This document shows positions 1 to 11,709 of a stretch of 64,000 nucleotides of DNA, in pieces. The position numbers and the translations under genes were made by a program. Positions within the stretch are counted from its first letter, which is position 1. Every line of letters begins with the position of its first letter. Below the pieces are notes generated by a model that did not search any database, was not told the DNA's origin, and saw nothing but the letters and a program-made list of their open reading frames with translations. The DNA is from Lineolata rhizophorae (taxonomy: Eukaryota; Ascomycota; Dothideomycetes; Lineolatales; Lineolataceae). The stretch spans positions 117,388-181,387 of the forward strand of contig MU001699.1 in the NCBI GenBank assembly GCA_010093515.1, in the 5' to 3' direction.

Positions 1-771
1 GGACATTAGGGTCGTGACTGAAGCGGGGGGTGGGAGTGAGCGGTGAGCGAGGGCGGGCGACGACGCGTTGGAATCGCAGTTGGAGTGGAATTTACCGCTG
101 TCTCAAAGTTGGTCACGTACATGCGTTGGCGGGTGGCTTTGTAGCTACTGTGGCGGGCTGGGTTGCGGCTTCCTTGCTCTGGTCTTGGAGCTCTTCCGTC
201 GTCATGGCCTCTTCTGGCGAGGCGCGACTGCCGTCGGCGGCCATGATGCAGAAGGACCGTCGCTCGAGTTCAGTGGAAATGATCGGCGCTGGGCGATGAC
301 AGTCGGATCGCCAGGGCTATCAGTTATGGGATGGACTGATTGACCTGATTCGGTATAGAGATACAAACTGGAATCTCCACCTGTTAGGGCTGTTTAAATT
401 TTCGTTTTAGCTGGGCCTTGTTCGCACGTGTTCCTGCCAAAGCGTTCCGGTCAGAGTGCAGTGGCGTTGGTGGGCGTTGGAGCTCGGGGCCTCGCGCCGC
501 CGCCCAATGCGCGCGACGCCAAGCAAACCTTAATTCAGCCCTACCGCAATTTTTGGCAGGTAGCCAAGGACTGCGGCGGGCCAAGCTGCCAACGTCTAAC
601 ACGGCCGCCGTTCCTCCGAAAGCAATTTCCCCTCTTAGGACTATCCATGAAGCTTCTCTTCTCTGCTTCCTTTGTTAAACGTACGTGAGGCCCGCGCCGG
701 CAGCCCGGAGGGAACAAACTGCGACGGCCTGCGGTCGGCCAGCCCAAGCGTCTTCGTCGCCCACCGCCGCG
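1..771. other. Upstream flank of the helicase gene, no gene seen
   Basis: I see no convincing coding gene here. Short open frames run on both strands but none has domain-like content or splice-supported continuation. The last part is presumably promoter and 5' leader of the helicase that starts at 772. An in-frame ATG exists at 685, but the residues between 685 and 772 look like translated leader, so I use 772. Confidence 0.5.
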
Positions 772-3700
772 ATGCCTCGCAACCCGCACCCGCCGCGAAA
801 CGCCGGCGGCACCAAGAAGACACCTGCAGCCGATGAGCCCAAGGACTCGAGCAAGAAGGCCGGCGGAAGCAGCAAGGCCGGAGCGGCTGGAGCCCAGAGC
901 CAGGGCCAAGGCAAGGATGCGAAGGGCAAGGGTAAGGGCAAAGAGCAGCAGCAGCAACAACAACAACAGCAGCAGCAGGAAGAAGAGAAGCCGAAAAAAC
1001 CGGATGCTAAGACGATTATTGGTGGGGCGTCGTGGACGGGGAAGCTGCCAGTTAACATGCTCTCGGAGCACTGTCAGCGGATGAAGTGGGATAAGCCCGA
1101 GTATGTCCAGGTAAGAATAGTGAATGTTTCGTTCTAGAGTGTCGGGAGGAATTTTGGTCTTGAGCCTACTTCGAAGGTAGAATTTTCTTGACTTATCCTC
1201 GCCCCCCTTGAGTTCCGCTACTTTCTCAAGCTAGAATGGAAGCATCAAAATTGGCTATTCCCAAACTAAGTCTCTTATGCAACTTGTTTCCACCTTTATT
1301 ATGTGCACTGAAGTATTGTCCTTTTTCCTTAATTTCCGAACCGCTTGGGACGCTAGGTATCCTAGACATGTCACTTTTAGATATAGGCTTGATCTTGCCC
1401 GATGCCTATACGTGGTCCCATAACACCCCTAACTCCTTCTAGAAACGACCCTCACCCGGTCAGCGCGGCCACTGCTTCGCCGTCGTCCTCCGAGCCACCA
1501 ACCCCAAAACGCACGAGAAAACGACCCTAGCCCCCATCTTCCCGCCGCCCTCGCATGCGCACCTGGCCGTGCATCCCACGGCGCTCGAGGCGCGTCACTT
1601 CGCCGCCGCCTTCGCCCTGCACCGCATCAGCTCCATGAAGAACGTGCACATGGCCCTCCCGCCCACGTACCGCGACCTATGGCGCGGCGCCTTTGCCGAG
1701 GTCAAGACGCAGGTCACGCGCGACGGCGCCGAGTGGCTGTACGCGGCGGACCCGTTCGCGGCGCTCAGGGAGCGCGAGGAGGAGAGGGCCAAGGCAGAGA
1801 AGAGGCGTGCGGAGCTGGCGAGGGCGCGCGAGAAGGAGCGCAGTAGGGCGGAGAGCATGCCCGGCGGCGGCCTGGGCGCTGCTCTCGGGCGAGAGCACGA
1901 AGGGGGGGCCGGTGCTGGCAACCGCATGAAGGGCTGGACGCAGGCGCCCAAGGTCGAAATGGGCCGCCGGACCCGCGCCGCCGTTGAGCGCCTCGTCCGT
2001 CGCGATTCCGTGTGGAATCCGCACGGGCGGCACATACCGCCGGCGCAGCTGCCGGGCCTGGTTGACGCCATCTCTGGCCTCGGATTTCGCCGCGCCCACG
2101 TCGAGGAGGCGGCGGCAATCTGCCGTGATCGGGAGGAGGTGCTCGAATGGTTGCTGATTCATGTGCCCGAGGATGATTTGCCGAGGTGGAGTCTGCCTGA
2201 GAAGTACGTGGCGGGCGTCAGCATGGCGAGTGGGGATTTGAAGAGGGAGGCGAAGGTTAAGGAGTTGGCGGCAGGGGGTTATGCAACGGAATTATGTGAG
2301 GAGACGTTGGATGGGACCAAGGGGGATGAGGCGAAGGCGCAGGCGATGTTACAGGCGAGACTGTTAGAGGGGACGGAAGAAATGGGGCAAGATCTTGCCG
2401 AGGATCTTCAAGGGACCGGCTTAGAGGAATCCGACTGGGCCGAGGAGACCGCCTGGGAGGAAGAACAGGAGATCCTCAAGTCCATCTATGATACGCGTTA
2501 CGAGGAACCGTCTCCGACAGTGTCCCAGATCACTCTCGACGTTGTGCTGCCCGCAGACTCCAAAAACATTAAAAGCGGTACCTCGCCTATCATACTCAAA
2601 GCACGCAAACCACCGCCTTCGTCCACCGGTATCACATATCCTTCCACGCTCCCCCTCATCGCCATTCATGCTTCCTCTCTTCCGGCCTATATCCGCCTCT
2701 CTATCACCAAGCGCGCCCTTCTCCACGTTCGGTCCGACCTCCTCGGCACGCCCATGCTCTTCGCACTAACCGACTGGCTCGAATCCAACATCCCCTCTCT
2801 GGTCGATTCGCCTGACCCCTTGTCCGCCGTCGCAGCCGCAACGGGATCGCGCCCCCCCACGCTGACGCACCAGCCAGGCCACCGCCAACATCTAGTGCAG
2901 CAAACGCGCTCCGCGCCCAAGAATAACCGCGGATTACCGCCACGACAAAACAGCCCCACCTCGCTCGCCCTGCAGCGCGCCTTCGCCGCTAAGCAGGCCA
3001 ATCCGCGCTACAAGTCGATGCAGGCGCAGCGGCAGTCGCTGCCTGCGTGGGCGCAGCGCGACGCCGTCGTCGACGCCGTGGCGCGCAACGCCGTGACCAT
3101 CGTGGCGGGCGCGACCGGCTCGGGCAAGAGCACGCAGTGCGTGCAGTTCGTGCTGGACGCGCTTGTGGATGCGGGCGCCGGCGAGCGCGCCAGCATCGTG
3201 TGCACGCAGCCGCGGCGTATCAGCGCGCTGGGGCTGGCGGAGCGGGTCGCGGAGGAGCGGGCTGAGCCGCGCGTGGGCGCAGAGGTCGGGTACGCGATTA
3301 GAGGGGAGAGCAGGACGACACGGGGGAACGGCGAGGGGAGCACGAAGATACTGTTTTGCACGACAGGCGTGCTGTTGCGGCGGCTGCAGACGGCGGGAGC
3401 GGGAACGGGGCCGCAGGCGGAGGCGCAGGCGGAGAAGCGCGCACCGGAAGACGTGGCGGCGGATGCGCTCGCGGACGTGAGCCATGTCTTCGTCGACGAG
3501 GTGCATGAGCGCAGCCTTGACACGGACTTCCTCCTCGTGCTGCTTCGGGAGGTGCTGCGCGCGCAGCGCAAGAGGCGCCAAGTCGGGGAGCAAGAACTCA
3601 AGGTCGTGCTCATGAGCGCGACCATGGACGCTGAGGCATTCGAGGAGTACTTTTCCGAAGTGGGCTCTGTTGGAATGATCGAGATCGAGGGCCGCACGTT

Positions 3701-5689
3701 TCCTGTAGACGATTTCTATCTTGAGGACGTGGTCAGGATGACGGGCTTTAGAGGATCGGCGGGATTGTTGAGTATGGGTGAGGAGACTGAATACGCTGGC
3801 GAGGATGGGGATGAGTTGCAAGCAAAGGCGACGGGCGCTATGGTGAGGAGTTTGGGGCCGGGAATAAACTATGAGTTGATATGTGAGACGGTGAGGGGTA
3901 TTCATGAGGAGTTGGGAAGCAAGGATGGGGCAATTCTGGTGTTCTTGCCGGGAACAATGGAGATTGAGAGGACGGTGCAAGTATGTGTTCATGCGATCTC
4001 ATTCCGGAGTGGCGTTTTCTGCCCAGGACCACCGCTAACAGGTATATCAGATCCTCCGCTCTATTCCCAAAATCCATGCTCTTCCGCTTCACGCGTCCCT
4101 TCTCCCTCTTGAACAGCGTCGGGTCTTTCCGCCCGCCCCTCCCGGAAGACGTAAAGTTGTTGTGGCCACAAACGTCGCCGAAACCTCCATTACTATTCCC
4201 GATATTGTCGCCGTCATCGATACGGGCCGCGTTAAGGAGACATCTTTCGACCCGGTATCTCGGACTGTGCGCCTGGCCGAGACATGGGCCTCCCGCGCGG
4301 CATGCAATCAGCGCCGCGGTCGCGCCGGTCGTGTCACCAAGGGCAACTGCTATCGACTCTTCACCCACGCTATCTGGAACCGTCAGATGCCGGAGCGGCC
4401 CGAGCCCGAGATCCGCCGCGTACCGCTTGAGATGCTCTGCCTAGCGGTCAAGGCAATGGGCGTCTCCGACGTCGCTCGATTCCTGGCCGGCGCTCCCACG
4501 CCGCCGGACAGCTCCGCCGTTGGCAGCGCCCTTTCGCTGCTCGTCCGCATGGGCGCTCTCGACGGCTCTGCCGACGACCCCGGCGACCTCACCGCTCTGG
4601 GCCGCCACCTGGCTATGATCCCGGCCGACCTGCGCGTAGGCAAGTTGCTCGTCCTAGCCGCGACCCTGGGCGCTCTCGAGGCCGGTCTCACCATCGCCGC
4701 CACGCTGTCCGTCCGCTTCCCCTTCGTCGTGCCTCGCGACAAGCGCGACGCCTCGCGCGCAGCGCGAGCCGCCTTCGCGCCCAGGGGCCAGGGCGATGTC
4801 CTAGCCGACCTGCGCGCGTTCGAGGCGTGGGACTCGCTGCGGAGCGAGCGGCAGAAGGGCGCGCCAGGCGGGGGCGCCGAGGTCGCGGCCTTCTGCGAGC
4901 GCAACTTCCTCAGCCAGCACGCGCTGCGCGAGATCGCGAGCAACCGGGCGCAGTACCTTGCGACGCTGAAGGAGACGGGCTGGGTGCCGCTGGCGTACGG
5001 CACGGGGGCATTCGCGGCCGCAGCCGAGCAGCAGAAGCAGTTCTCCGCGCTGAACCGGCACACCGGCAACGACGCGGTGCTGCGCGCGCTCGTGGCCGCC
5101 TCGTTCAACCCCCAAATCGCGCGCGTGCAGCCGCCGGAGAAGAAGTTCGCGGCGTCGGCCGCCGGCGCCGTGCAGCTGGACCCGGAGGCGCGGGCCATCA
5201 AGTACTTCGACCGGACGGACGGCCGCGTCTTCGTGCACCCGGGCAGCACGCTGTTCGACCTCGGGGGGCTCGGCGGCGGCGACCGCAATCGGTTCGTCGC
5301 GTTTTACGGAAAGTGGGCGACTAGCAAGGTGTTTTTAAGGGAGTTGACGCGTGAGTTTGACCCCCTTCTATGCAGCGTGTGGGACTCTCTCTCTCTCTAT
5401 GAACGTAACGTATGCTGACGATTGTTGCGGTGTGTTAGCTTTCAACTCGTACACCCTACTTCTGTTCGCTGGGCCCATCGCGCTCGACACGCTCGGCCGC
5501 GGCCTCGTCGTGGACGACTGGCTGCGCCTGCGCGGATGGGCGCGCATCGGCGTGCTCGTGTCGCGGCTGCGCGCTATGCTGGACGATTTGCTCGCGCAGA
5601 AAATCGTCGATCCCGCGCTGGACTTGGCGGGCAGCGACGTCGTAGAAGTTGTGAGGCGGTTAGTGGAGCTGGATGGCATGGACAATTAG
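772..5689 (+). CDS. DEAH-box ATP-dependent RNA helicase with UBA and RWD domains (DHX57 / yeast YLR419W type)
   Basis: Four exons (772-1110, 1443-3980, 4051-5350, 5439-5689) give 1475 residues, and all joins keep frame. The N-terminus is basic and low-complexity with an 11-glutamine run (946-978). A UBA-like helix bundle lies near residues 315-361 and an RWD domain near 445-575 (EEEQEILKSIYD). The helicase core follows: Walker A GATGSGKST near 670, DEVH at about 798, SAT at about 837, motif V TNVAETSITIPD just after 997, and motif VI QRRGRAGR at 1046-1053. HA2 and OB-fold regions complete the protein. The UBA-RWD-DEAH order is that of the DHX57/YLR419W branch. The family unwinds or remodels RNA using ATP; a role in ribosome or mRNA metabolism is inference. 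The box is DEVH instead of DEAH, which the family tolerates. The third intron (3981-4050) has a GCTAACA branch site. Confidence 0.93.
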
Positions 5690-6122
5690 GGGTGGGCGGG
5701 GAGTGAGATGGGCTTTAGGGTAGATAGTTACAGCTTGTGTGGTTGATGTTGAAAGACGCGGCTAAGCTGTATTTTTGATAGAGTGAGACGGCGCTTGCGC
5801 TGACAAGGGGACTGTGCAGGACTTGGATATCGGCTTGGTAAGTACTTAACTTAGTTCGGTCCCGATAGAAGTTGTGGCGGAGAACCCTGGTAGACACTAG
5901 AGTACAAACAGTCTAATTTCACTATCAACGAGAAGTCTCCTGGATGCGTAGTTCGATCTAGTAGGATAACTCCCTTCTAATTCAATGTCTACCACAGGAA
6001 AAATATATATCAGGCCGTCTTATTTCAGTAAGTACATAATCTAGACATACACTCCTAGAAAAAAAGTAAATTACAAGCGTTGAATGCCCCCATATCCACC
6101 AACACCATTTCGAATTTTTTAC

Positions 6123-6530
6123 CTAGTCACCCAACCGCCGCAACGCCTCTTCTTGAGGAGCCCACGAGAGCTGGCTTGCCGAGCACTTGCTGGTGCATTG
6201 ATGCTGGTTGCAGCTGCAAAGGTTGAGGTTCGCGCGGGGGTCAGGGCTAGGGTTAGGGTTAGAAAACGGCGGGTTGAAGTGGAGCGGAGGATTGGAACGA
6301 GTGGAAAATTGCGAGAGGCGGTTCTTGCCTTTTTTCTGCTTGGGGAAGGGGGAAGGTTGTAAGCGTGGCCCGGAGAGCTGGGGGTCTGGGTCCAAGATAC
6401 GAGTCGGAAGTGGCCGAGTGGAGCGCTTGTGGGAAGGTGTTGATGGGCGGGCTGAAGGAGGATGCCGAGGCTTTCGGAGGACGTTGGTTGTAAATTGAAT
6501 TTTTTGCCTGGAGGCGTACTTGACAGCCAT
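6123..6530 (-). CDS. Doubtful small open frame, 135 residues
   Basis: This is a single-exon frame starting with Met at 6530. It is rich in Pro, Ser, Arg and Lys, and I recognise no domain. Part of it is the translation of a CCCTAA-like run (6245-6262). It stands alone between the helicase 3' end and the gene-poor region. It could equally be non-coding DNA. Confidence 0.15.
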   Translation of the reverse strand: MAVKYASRQKIQFTTNVLRKPRHPPSARPSTPSHKRSTRPLPTRILDPDPQLSGPRLQPSPFPKQKKGKNRLSQFSTRSNPPLHFNPPFSNPNPSPDPRANLNLCSCNQHQCTSKCSASQLSWAPQEEALRRLGD

Positions 6531-7659
6531 GGACTAGCTACTGTATGTGCCTTCCATCACTATTCAAACCCGTTTCAGCATATTTAGTCGCAAGCTCAAC
6601 ATCACGAAATGTATGTAGCAGTGAACAGAGGCATATATGCAATGCGTGCCTATTGATGATCTATGCTACTATGCAAGCGCCAGCAAAACGTATCTACACA
6701 ACCAATCTGCATTGGAGACACCTCCATAACAAACCCTACAGAAGATGCCAAATGTCAACGCTCACCACACGCAATGCTCCGCCAACAAAGAAGACGAGCC
6801 TAGACAAGCAAAGGGGACGATGCTGCTATTGATAGAGATAAGGAGCAGTATTTCGACGGACCAAGGGGGTTCCGAAAACAAAAAAGGAAAAATGACTTTG
6901 CTTCAGTACGCCGATTGGTGCGAACGATGATATAAAACGTCGCAGCCCGTCAGCGCCCAGCTCCAAATGCTGAACCGAGCAACGACTCCTCGCGGGATAT
7001 GGTATAGATCTGTCCGGTATAAGTTTCGCCGTGCAAAAAAAAGGAAAACGGACAAGCAACAAATGCGACCTCCGAAGGCTCCGCAACGATGAGTCCAGCC
7101 AGCCTAGCGGGACAAATGCACACCACACCTTCTAAGAATGCTCGCTCACCCCAAAAACAAAAACACGAAAAGAAATGAACTACCACGTTGAATGCAAAAG
7201 AACCTCCTCCAACTAGGCGTCGCCGCCGCGCAGGACACACCGGTGGCAATATGCAGCCCAACGAAGAGGCAAAGCCCAAAAAAAAGACCCAAAGGGTAAA
7301 AGGCTAAAAACAACAAGAAGGCTCTCCCATGCCGTGACGTGTCCGACACGGGAACGAAAAAGCAAGCAAGCAACAAATAAGCAGCCAGCAGCCGCGCCGT
7401 GCGGCCTGTCAAAAGCAAGGAAGAGGGCCGGACGACTGAAAAGTTCCAAGACATGGCAAGGAAACCCCCCACGCACCCACCCGTAAGGCGTTAAGATCCA
7501 GCAGCGCGCGGCGAAAAGCCCTGAAAAAAAAAAAAATAGGTACGCACACACACGCGCGTCTCTCCTAGCCGCTAGCAATCGCATCCCGAGATCGCCATGC
7601 CGCCCAGCTGCCCTCGCAGCGAGCCCAGCCAAGCAGAGATGCGGCTGAAAATTTTCAAC

Positions 7660-7702
7660 CCACCCACCCACACCCACACACACACACATACTCACACGCA
7701 CG
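7660..7702. repeat. CA-rich microsatellite
   Basis: CCCA units pass into CA dinucleotides, with further CACG copies downstream. The tract lies in the gene-poor region upstream of the 3' end of the minus-strand gene at 9508-11709. Confidence 0.8.
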
Positions 7703-9507
7703 CGGCACGAACCCCACACTCGCTCCCACCGCGGCAAACGGCTCCCGTCTCCAGCCAGCCACTCGGCCGCAGCCCGCACGCCCCCTCCGCCCACACACCC
7801 ACACGCCCGGCGCGATCGGCGACTTCCGAGGCCGCCAGGCGCGTACCGAACGCCCGCCTGCAGTGCCACCCCCCGCGCTGCGGATCTCCCGCCGGGGCAG
7901 GCCAGCAGGCGACCAGGCACGGTGCGCGCGACGCCCGGGAGGCGACTTGGGGCGCGGCTTGGCTGGGGTGGACGGGCGGGTTCGGTGCGCGGAGGGCAGG
8001 GCGGTGGGCGGAGAGGGGGGAGGTGGAGACGGTGGGGATGGAGAGAGATGTCGTGGTGGGGATATGTTAGGCGGGAGTGGTGTGTCTCTGCCGCACCCAA
8101 TATGATTTCGTCTGGATTGGTAGGTAGGTGCCCCGGCGGTCACGCAGCGGAGTGGAAGCGGGTGGGACTCGGGAAGCCGTAAATCAAGGGAAGGAGGTGG
8201 TTTTTTTTGGGGGGGTTTTTTTTTTCATTTCTTCTCTCGGTTTTCTTCGTCCGCGATCTTGTTCGCTGGCTCGCCCGCTAGACCGTCCAGCCGTCTCTTT
8301 TCCGCCGGGGCCCTTTTCTCTTCATCTCTTCATTTCTTCTTCTTTTTTTTTTTTTCTGCGTGCGCTTGCACCTTCACCGCCGTCAAGTACATACGCGCTT
8401 TTGCACGAACGGCAGCGGTGTGTGTGTGTGTGGACACGTGTGATATCCCGCACGTACCGATTGCGTTGTCCCGGACTTCCCGGCCGGCTCGGGAGGCGCC
8501 GCGGGCCGTCTCGCACACATAACCCCTCGCCGTTCGGGCACCCATATCCGCGCCGCGACTCCCGTCGGCAAAAAGCGAAAAGCGGGAAAGGAAAAAAAAA
8601 AAAAGTCGGCAAAAAATGAAAAGAGGAAGAAAAATCAAAAAGTGAGAAAGCAGAGGTGCCAGGCAACACCCCCTCTGCCAGCCAGCAAGGCTACGTATGT
8701 GGAAGGGACGGCCCGCCGGCGTCCGTGACCCGGACCGCCCGTCCGATCTCGGGGCACGCGATCCGGCCTGCCGAGTTGCAACGCTTCCGTCGGCAAGGGC
8801 AGGAGAATCGCACGGGGTTGCCTCCGTTTCGAAAGCCGGACTGCGGGAGCCGAGGCAAAGTAAAAATAACCATATAACCAAAAGAAACCGGGGGGACCCA
8901 TTCCACGGTCGCAAGGCAGCTAGACGGGCAGCCCAAACGTCGCCCGTCGGCGCCGCGGGCTAGCGCCCAAAGCCGGCGCCGTTGCGACCCAAAGTAAGCA
9001 GGGGAACCATCCCGGGTCCGTCCCACGGCTTGATGCATCGTGAACCGCAACGGCCGCTCCATAGCAACTCCGGACGGCGTTTTCGCCGGGTGGGTGATTA
9101 GGTGGCCGAAGTTGGCCATGTACCTGCGTAGGCAGAACAAGGCAGGTCGGCAGCGGCGCTGCTCCGTAGGCGATGACGTCCCGTGTGTGTGCGCGCGCGC
9201 TACGTGGGTTGCGGTCGTAAGACGGGAAGGCGCGGCCCGGGCGCGCGTCTCGCCTCATCTCGTTTCATCTCGTCCGAGGACGGGCCGCGGCGACGGCGAC
9301 TGCCGTGTCCACCCGACCGGCCCCGCCGCGCGATGGGCGCACCCGGGCGCGCCTTCCCCATCGCGAACGCACCTCCGCCGTGGGCAATCTGCAACCGCCT
9401 TCCTAACTCGCACCAAGCTTCCTTCGCCCTTCGCGCGACCCCATTCCGCCCGTTTCCCTTACTCCCCCCCTCTCCTCTTTCTCCGTCCCACCCGGCCTGC
9501 CAGCCGC

Positions 9508-11709
9508 CTAGCACTCCTCGACACTGATCCCCACCCACCTCCTCGGGACCTCCTTCCTCGACGCCATCCCCCCCACGCCCGCCCCGTCGCCCAGATCCTC
9601 CCCAGCCACATCCCCCTCCACCGCCACCGCCGCACCACCACCGTTCCCGCTCCCGCTCCCGCTCCCCCCCACCTTCCGCGGCGGCAACCACACCCTCGCC
9701 CTCCCCGCCGCCTTGACGTCCAGCTTGCCGCCCCGCCGCATGTTCATCTCGAGCACGATGACGCGCAGGAAGTCCGAGTTCTCCCGCGGCTCGCGCTGGC
9801 GCACCTGCGGCAGCAGCTGCTGCTGGCTCGCCGCCTCCGCCGCCGCCGCCAGGGCCGCGATCCGGCCCGCCTCCGAGTTGGGATCCGGCCCGGCCGCCGA
9901 CGAGGAGGAGGACCGCTGCCGCCGCCGCGATGGCGCCGCCGACGCGCCGGAGCGGCCCCCGCCGTACGTCTGCATCTGGATCATGGGCGGGCCGCGCGCG
10001 CCGGGCCGGGCCGCGGCCGCCCCGCCGTCGTCCTCGTCGTGCAGCCTGCTCACGCCGTGCAGGGCGACGCCCCAGCCCTCGGGGTCGATGGGCGCGTGGA
10101 GGTGCAGGTGCTGGTGGTGTTGCTGGTGGTGTTGCTGGTGCTGGTGCTGGTGGAGATGGTGCTCCAGCTGGCCCGGGCTGGGCGGCGGCGGCGGCGGCGG
10201 GTTCAGGTAGCGGCGCAGCGCGGGTGGGGCCAGGCCGGCGAGCGGCTTGGGCCGCATCTCGGGCGCGAAGGGCGGCGGGGCGGCGCCGGCGGGGTGCTGC
10301 TGCTGCTGTTGCTGCGGACGCTGCGGACGCTGTTGCTGTTGCTGCTGCTCCTGCTGGTGCTGCGCGGGCGGCGCCGGCGACGAGAAGATGGACCGCGTGA
10401 GCAGGTCGTCGGGCGGCACCGACGGCGCCGTGAAGTTGGAGAAGGACTTGAGGCCCGACTTGAGGGCCTGCAGCGAGGCGGTGAGGTTCGACTTGAAGAA
10501 GGCGCCGGCGGCGGTCGTGCTGCGCGCCGGCACCCCGGCGGGGGCGGACAGGAAGCGGCGTGGCGGCGGAGGGTGCGCGGCCGCCGCCGTCGTCGCGACG
10601 GGCGTGGCGAGGTCCGATTCCGAGGACGACGGGCGCGAGTCGGGCCCGGCGCCGGCGAGCGAGAGCGCGAGCAGCGGGTGGTCGAGCAGGCACTCCTGCG
10701 CCGGCGGCGACGAGACGACCTTCTCCTTGCGCTCCGAGGGCTGGCGGCGCATGACGGGCACGCCGACGCTGCCGGCGGCGGCGGCAGTGGTGGCTGGCGT
10801 GCGCGGCGTGCAGTCGCCCGACACGGACACGGACCCGGCCCACGAGGACAGCGACCGGTCGTCGGGCTCGAGGCTCGGGATCGACGGGATGCTGTCGCTG
10901 CTGACGGAGCGGCCGCCCATGTACTCGCCGCCGCCGCCGCCGCCGCCGCCTCCGCGGCTCCCGTGGCGCGACTTCTCGCTGCCGCTCATGTCGACGCTGC
11001 TCGCGCTAGCGCTGTCCAACCTATCGTCGTCGTCGTCGTCGTCGTCCTCCTCATCCTCGTCCTCGTCCACCTCATCCCGCCCCTCCTCGCCCCCCTCCGC
11101 CGCGCCCGGCCGCTCCAGCAGAACATCCAACGGCGACCCGCCCGCCGCCCCCTCGTCCTCGCGGCGCCACTCCCGCACCAGCTCGTCGATCGAGATGCGC
11201 CGCCCGCCCGTGCGCACCACGCCCCCGCCTCGAACCCCCGCCCGCCTCGCGCCCGGCCCCGTCGCCGGCGGCGGAATCGCCGTCACGGCCAGCAGCGCCG
11301 CCACCGCCGGCGGCACGCCCCCGCCCCGATGCCGCGCCTCTGTCGCCGTCGCAGTCGTCGTCGTCGTCGTCGTCATCGTCGTCGCCGAGCGCGGCGGCGG
11401 CCCCGGCCGGCGGGCCCGCTGCGTCTGCGTTTGCGTCTGCGTCTGCGTCTGCGCCGCGGCGTGCTGGTGCTGGAGTTGGAGCGGGCGCTGGCGCTGCGTA
11501 TGGAGCGCACCGTCGGCGCGCGGCGGGATGACGACGGGGGCCGAGGCCGGCGCGGGGCGCGGGGCGGCCGGGGAGCGGTGTGGCTGGTGCTGGTGGTGTT
11601 GGGGCGCGGCGCTGGACCTGGGGGCGAGCTTGCGGGGCGGACGCTCGGGCGAAGGGGCGACGTCGCTGCCGGCGAGCTGGGCGTGGCGGTAGGAGCGCGG
11701 GACCATCAT
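9508..11709 (-). CDS. Conserved fungal protein of unknown function, largely disordered
   Basis: One exon of 733 residues. I chose the double-Met start (11709/11706) because upstream in-frame sequence, although open to 12165, is low-complexity leader-like. Most of the protein is compositionally biased: a TQ-repeat, poly-Thr, an Asp/Glu run of about 20 acidic residues, poly-Gly, poly-Gln and His-rich tracts. Two islands look conserved: a middle part containing FFKSNLTASLQALKSGLKSF, and a C-terminal segment containing ENSDFLRVIVLEMNMRRGGK followed by GRARVWLPPR. From memory I associate that C-terminal signature with uncharacterised filamentous-fungal proteins. No catalytic motif is visible. The reverse strand of this gene is also open over most of its length, a by-product of high GC content. 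I propose no function. Confidence 0.75.
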   Translation of the reverse strand: MMVPRSYRHAQLAGSDVAPSPERPPRKLAPRSSAAPQHHQHQPHRSPAAPRPAPASAPVVIPPRADGALHTQRQRPLQLQHQHAAAQTQTQTQTQTQRARRPGPPPRSATTMTTTTTTTATATEARHRGGGVPPAVAALLAVTAIPPPATGPGARRAGVRGGGVVRTGGRRISIDELVREWRREDEGAAGGSPLDVLLERPGAAEGGEEGRDEVDEDEDEEDDDDDDDDRLDSASASSVDMSGSEKSRHGSRGGGGGGGGGEYMGGRSVSSDSIPSIPSLEPDDRSLSSWAGSVSVSGDCTPRTPATTAAAAGSVGVPVMRRQPSERKEKVVSSPPAQECLLDHPLLALSLAGAGPDSRPSSSESDLATPVATTAAAAHPPPPRRFLSAPAGVPARSTTAAGAFFKSNLTASLQALKSGLKSFSNFTAPSVPPDDLLTRSIFSSPAPPAQHQQEQQQQQQRPQRPQQQQQQHPAGAAPPPFAPEMRPKPLAGLAPPALRRYLNPPPPPPPSPGQLEHHLHQHQHQQHHQQHHQHLHLHAPIDPEGWGVALHGVSRLHDEDDGGAAAARPGARGPPMIQMQTYGGGRSGASAAPSRRRQRSSSSSAAGPDPNSEAGRIAALAAAAEAASQQQLLPQVRQREPRENSDFLRVIVLEMNMRRGGKLDVKAAGRARVWLPPRKVGGSGSGSGNGGGAAVAVEGDVAGEDLGDGAGVGGMASRKEVPRRWVGISVEEC
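11020..11069. repeat. Trinucleotide run encoding an acidic tract
   Basis: CGT/CCT-type triplets on the plus strand, read as GAC/GAG codons on the minus strand, encode the Asp/Glu run of the 9508-11709 protein. This is a likely length-variable coding microsatellite. Confidence 0.7.

Larger units (their letters stand above)
5690..9507. other. Gene-poor region of about 3.8 kb with simple repeats
   Basis: No gene is supported. The first 0.5 kb is AT-richer and probably holds the helicase 3' end. Later parts carry homopolymer A or T runs (near 7524, 8205-8225, 8342, 8594), a CA-type microsatellite (7660-7702) and very GC-rich stretches. Open frames on both strands overlap each other and read as arginine/proline/serine-rich translations of biased DNA. 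The end near 9.5 kb would hold the 3' untranslated part of the minus-strand gene 9508-11709. Confidence 0.5.

Noticed and set aside
6245-6262. TTAGGG-like run suggesting an internal telomere repeat
   Set aside because: Only about two and a half units, inside an ordinary sequence context. Too short to claim a telomeric origin, and the window edges are not telomeric.
7213-8100. 295-residue minus-strand frame in the gene-poor region
   Set aside because: It overlaps other open frames, runs through a CA microsatellite and has no domain-like content.
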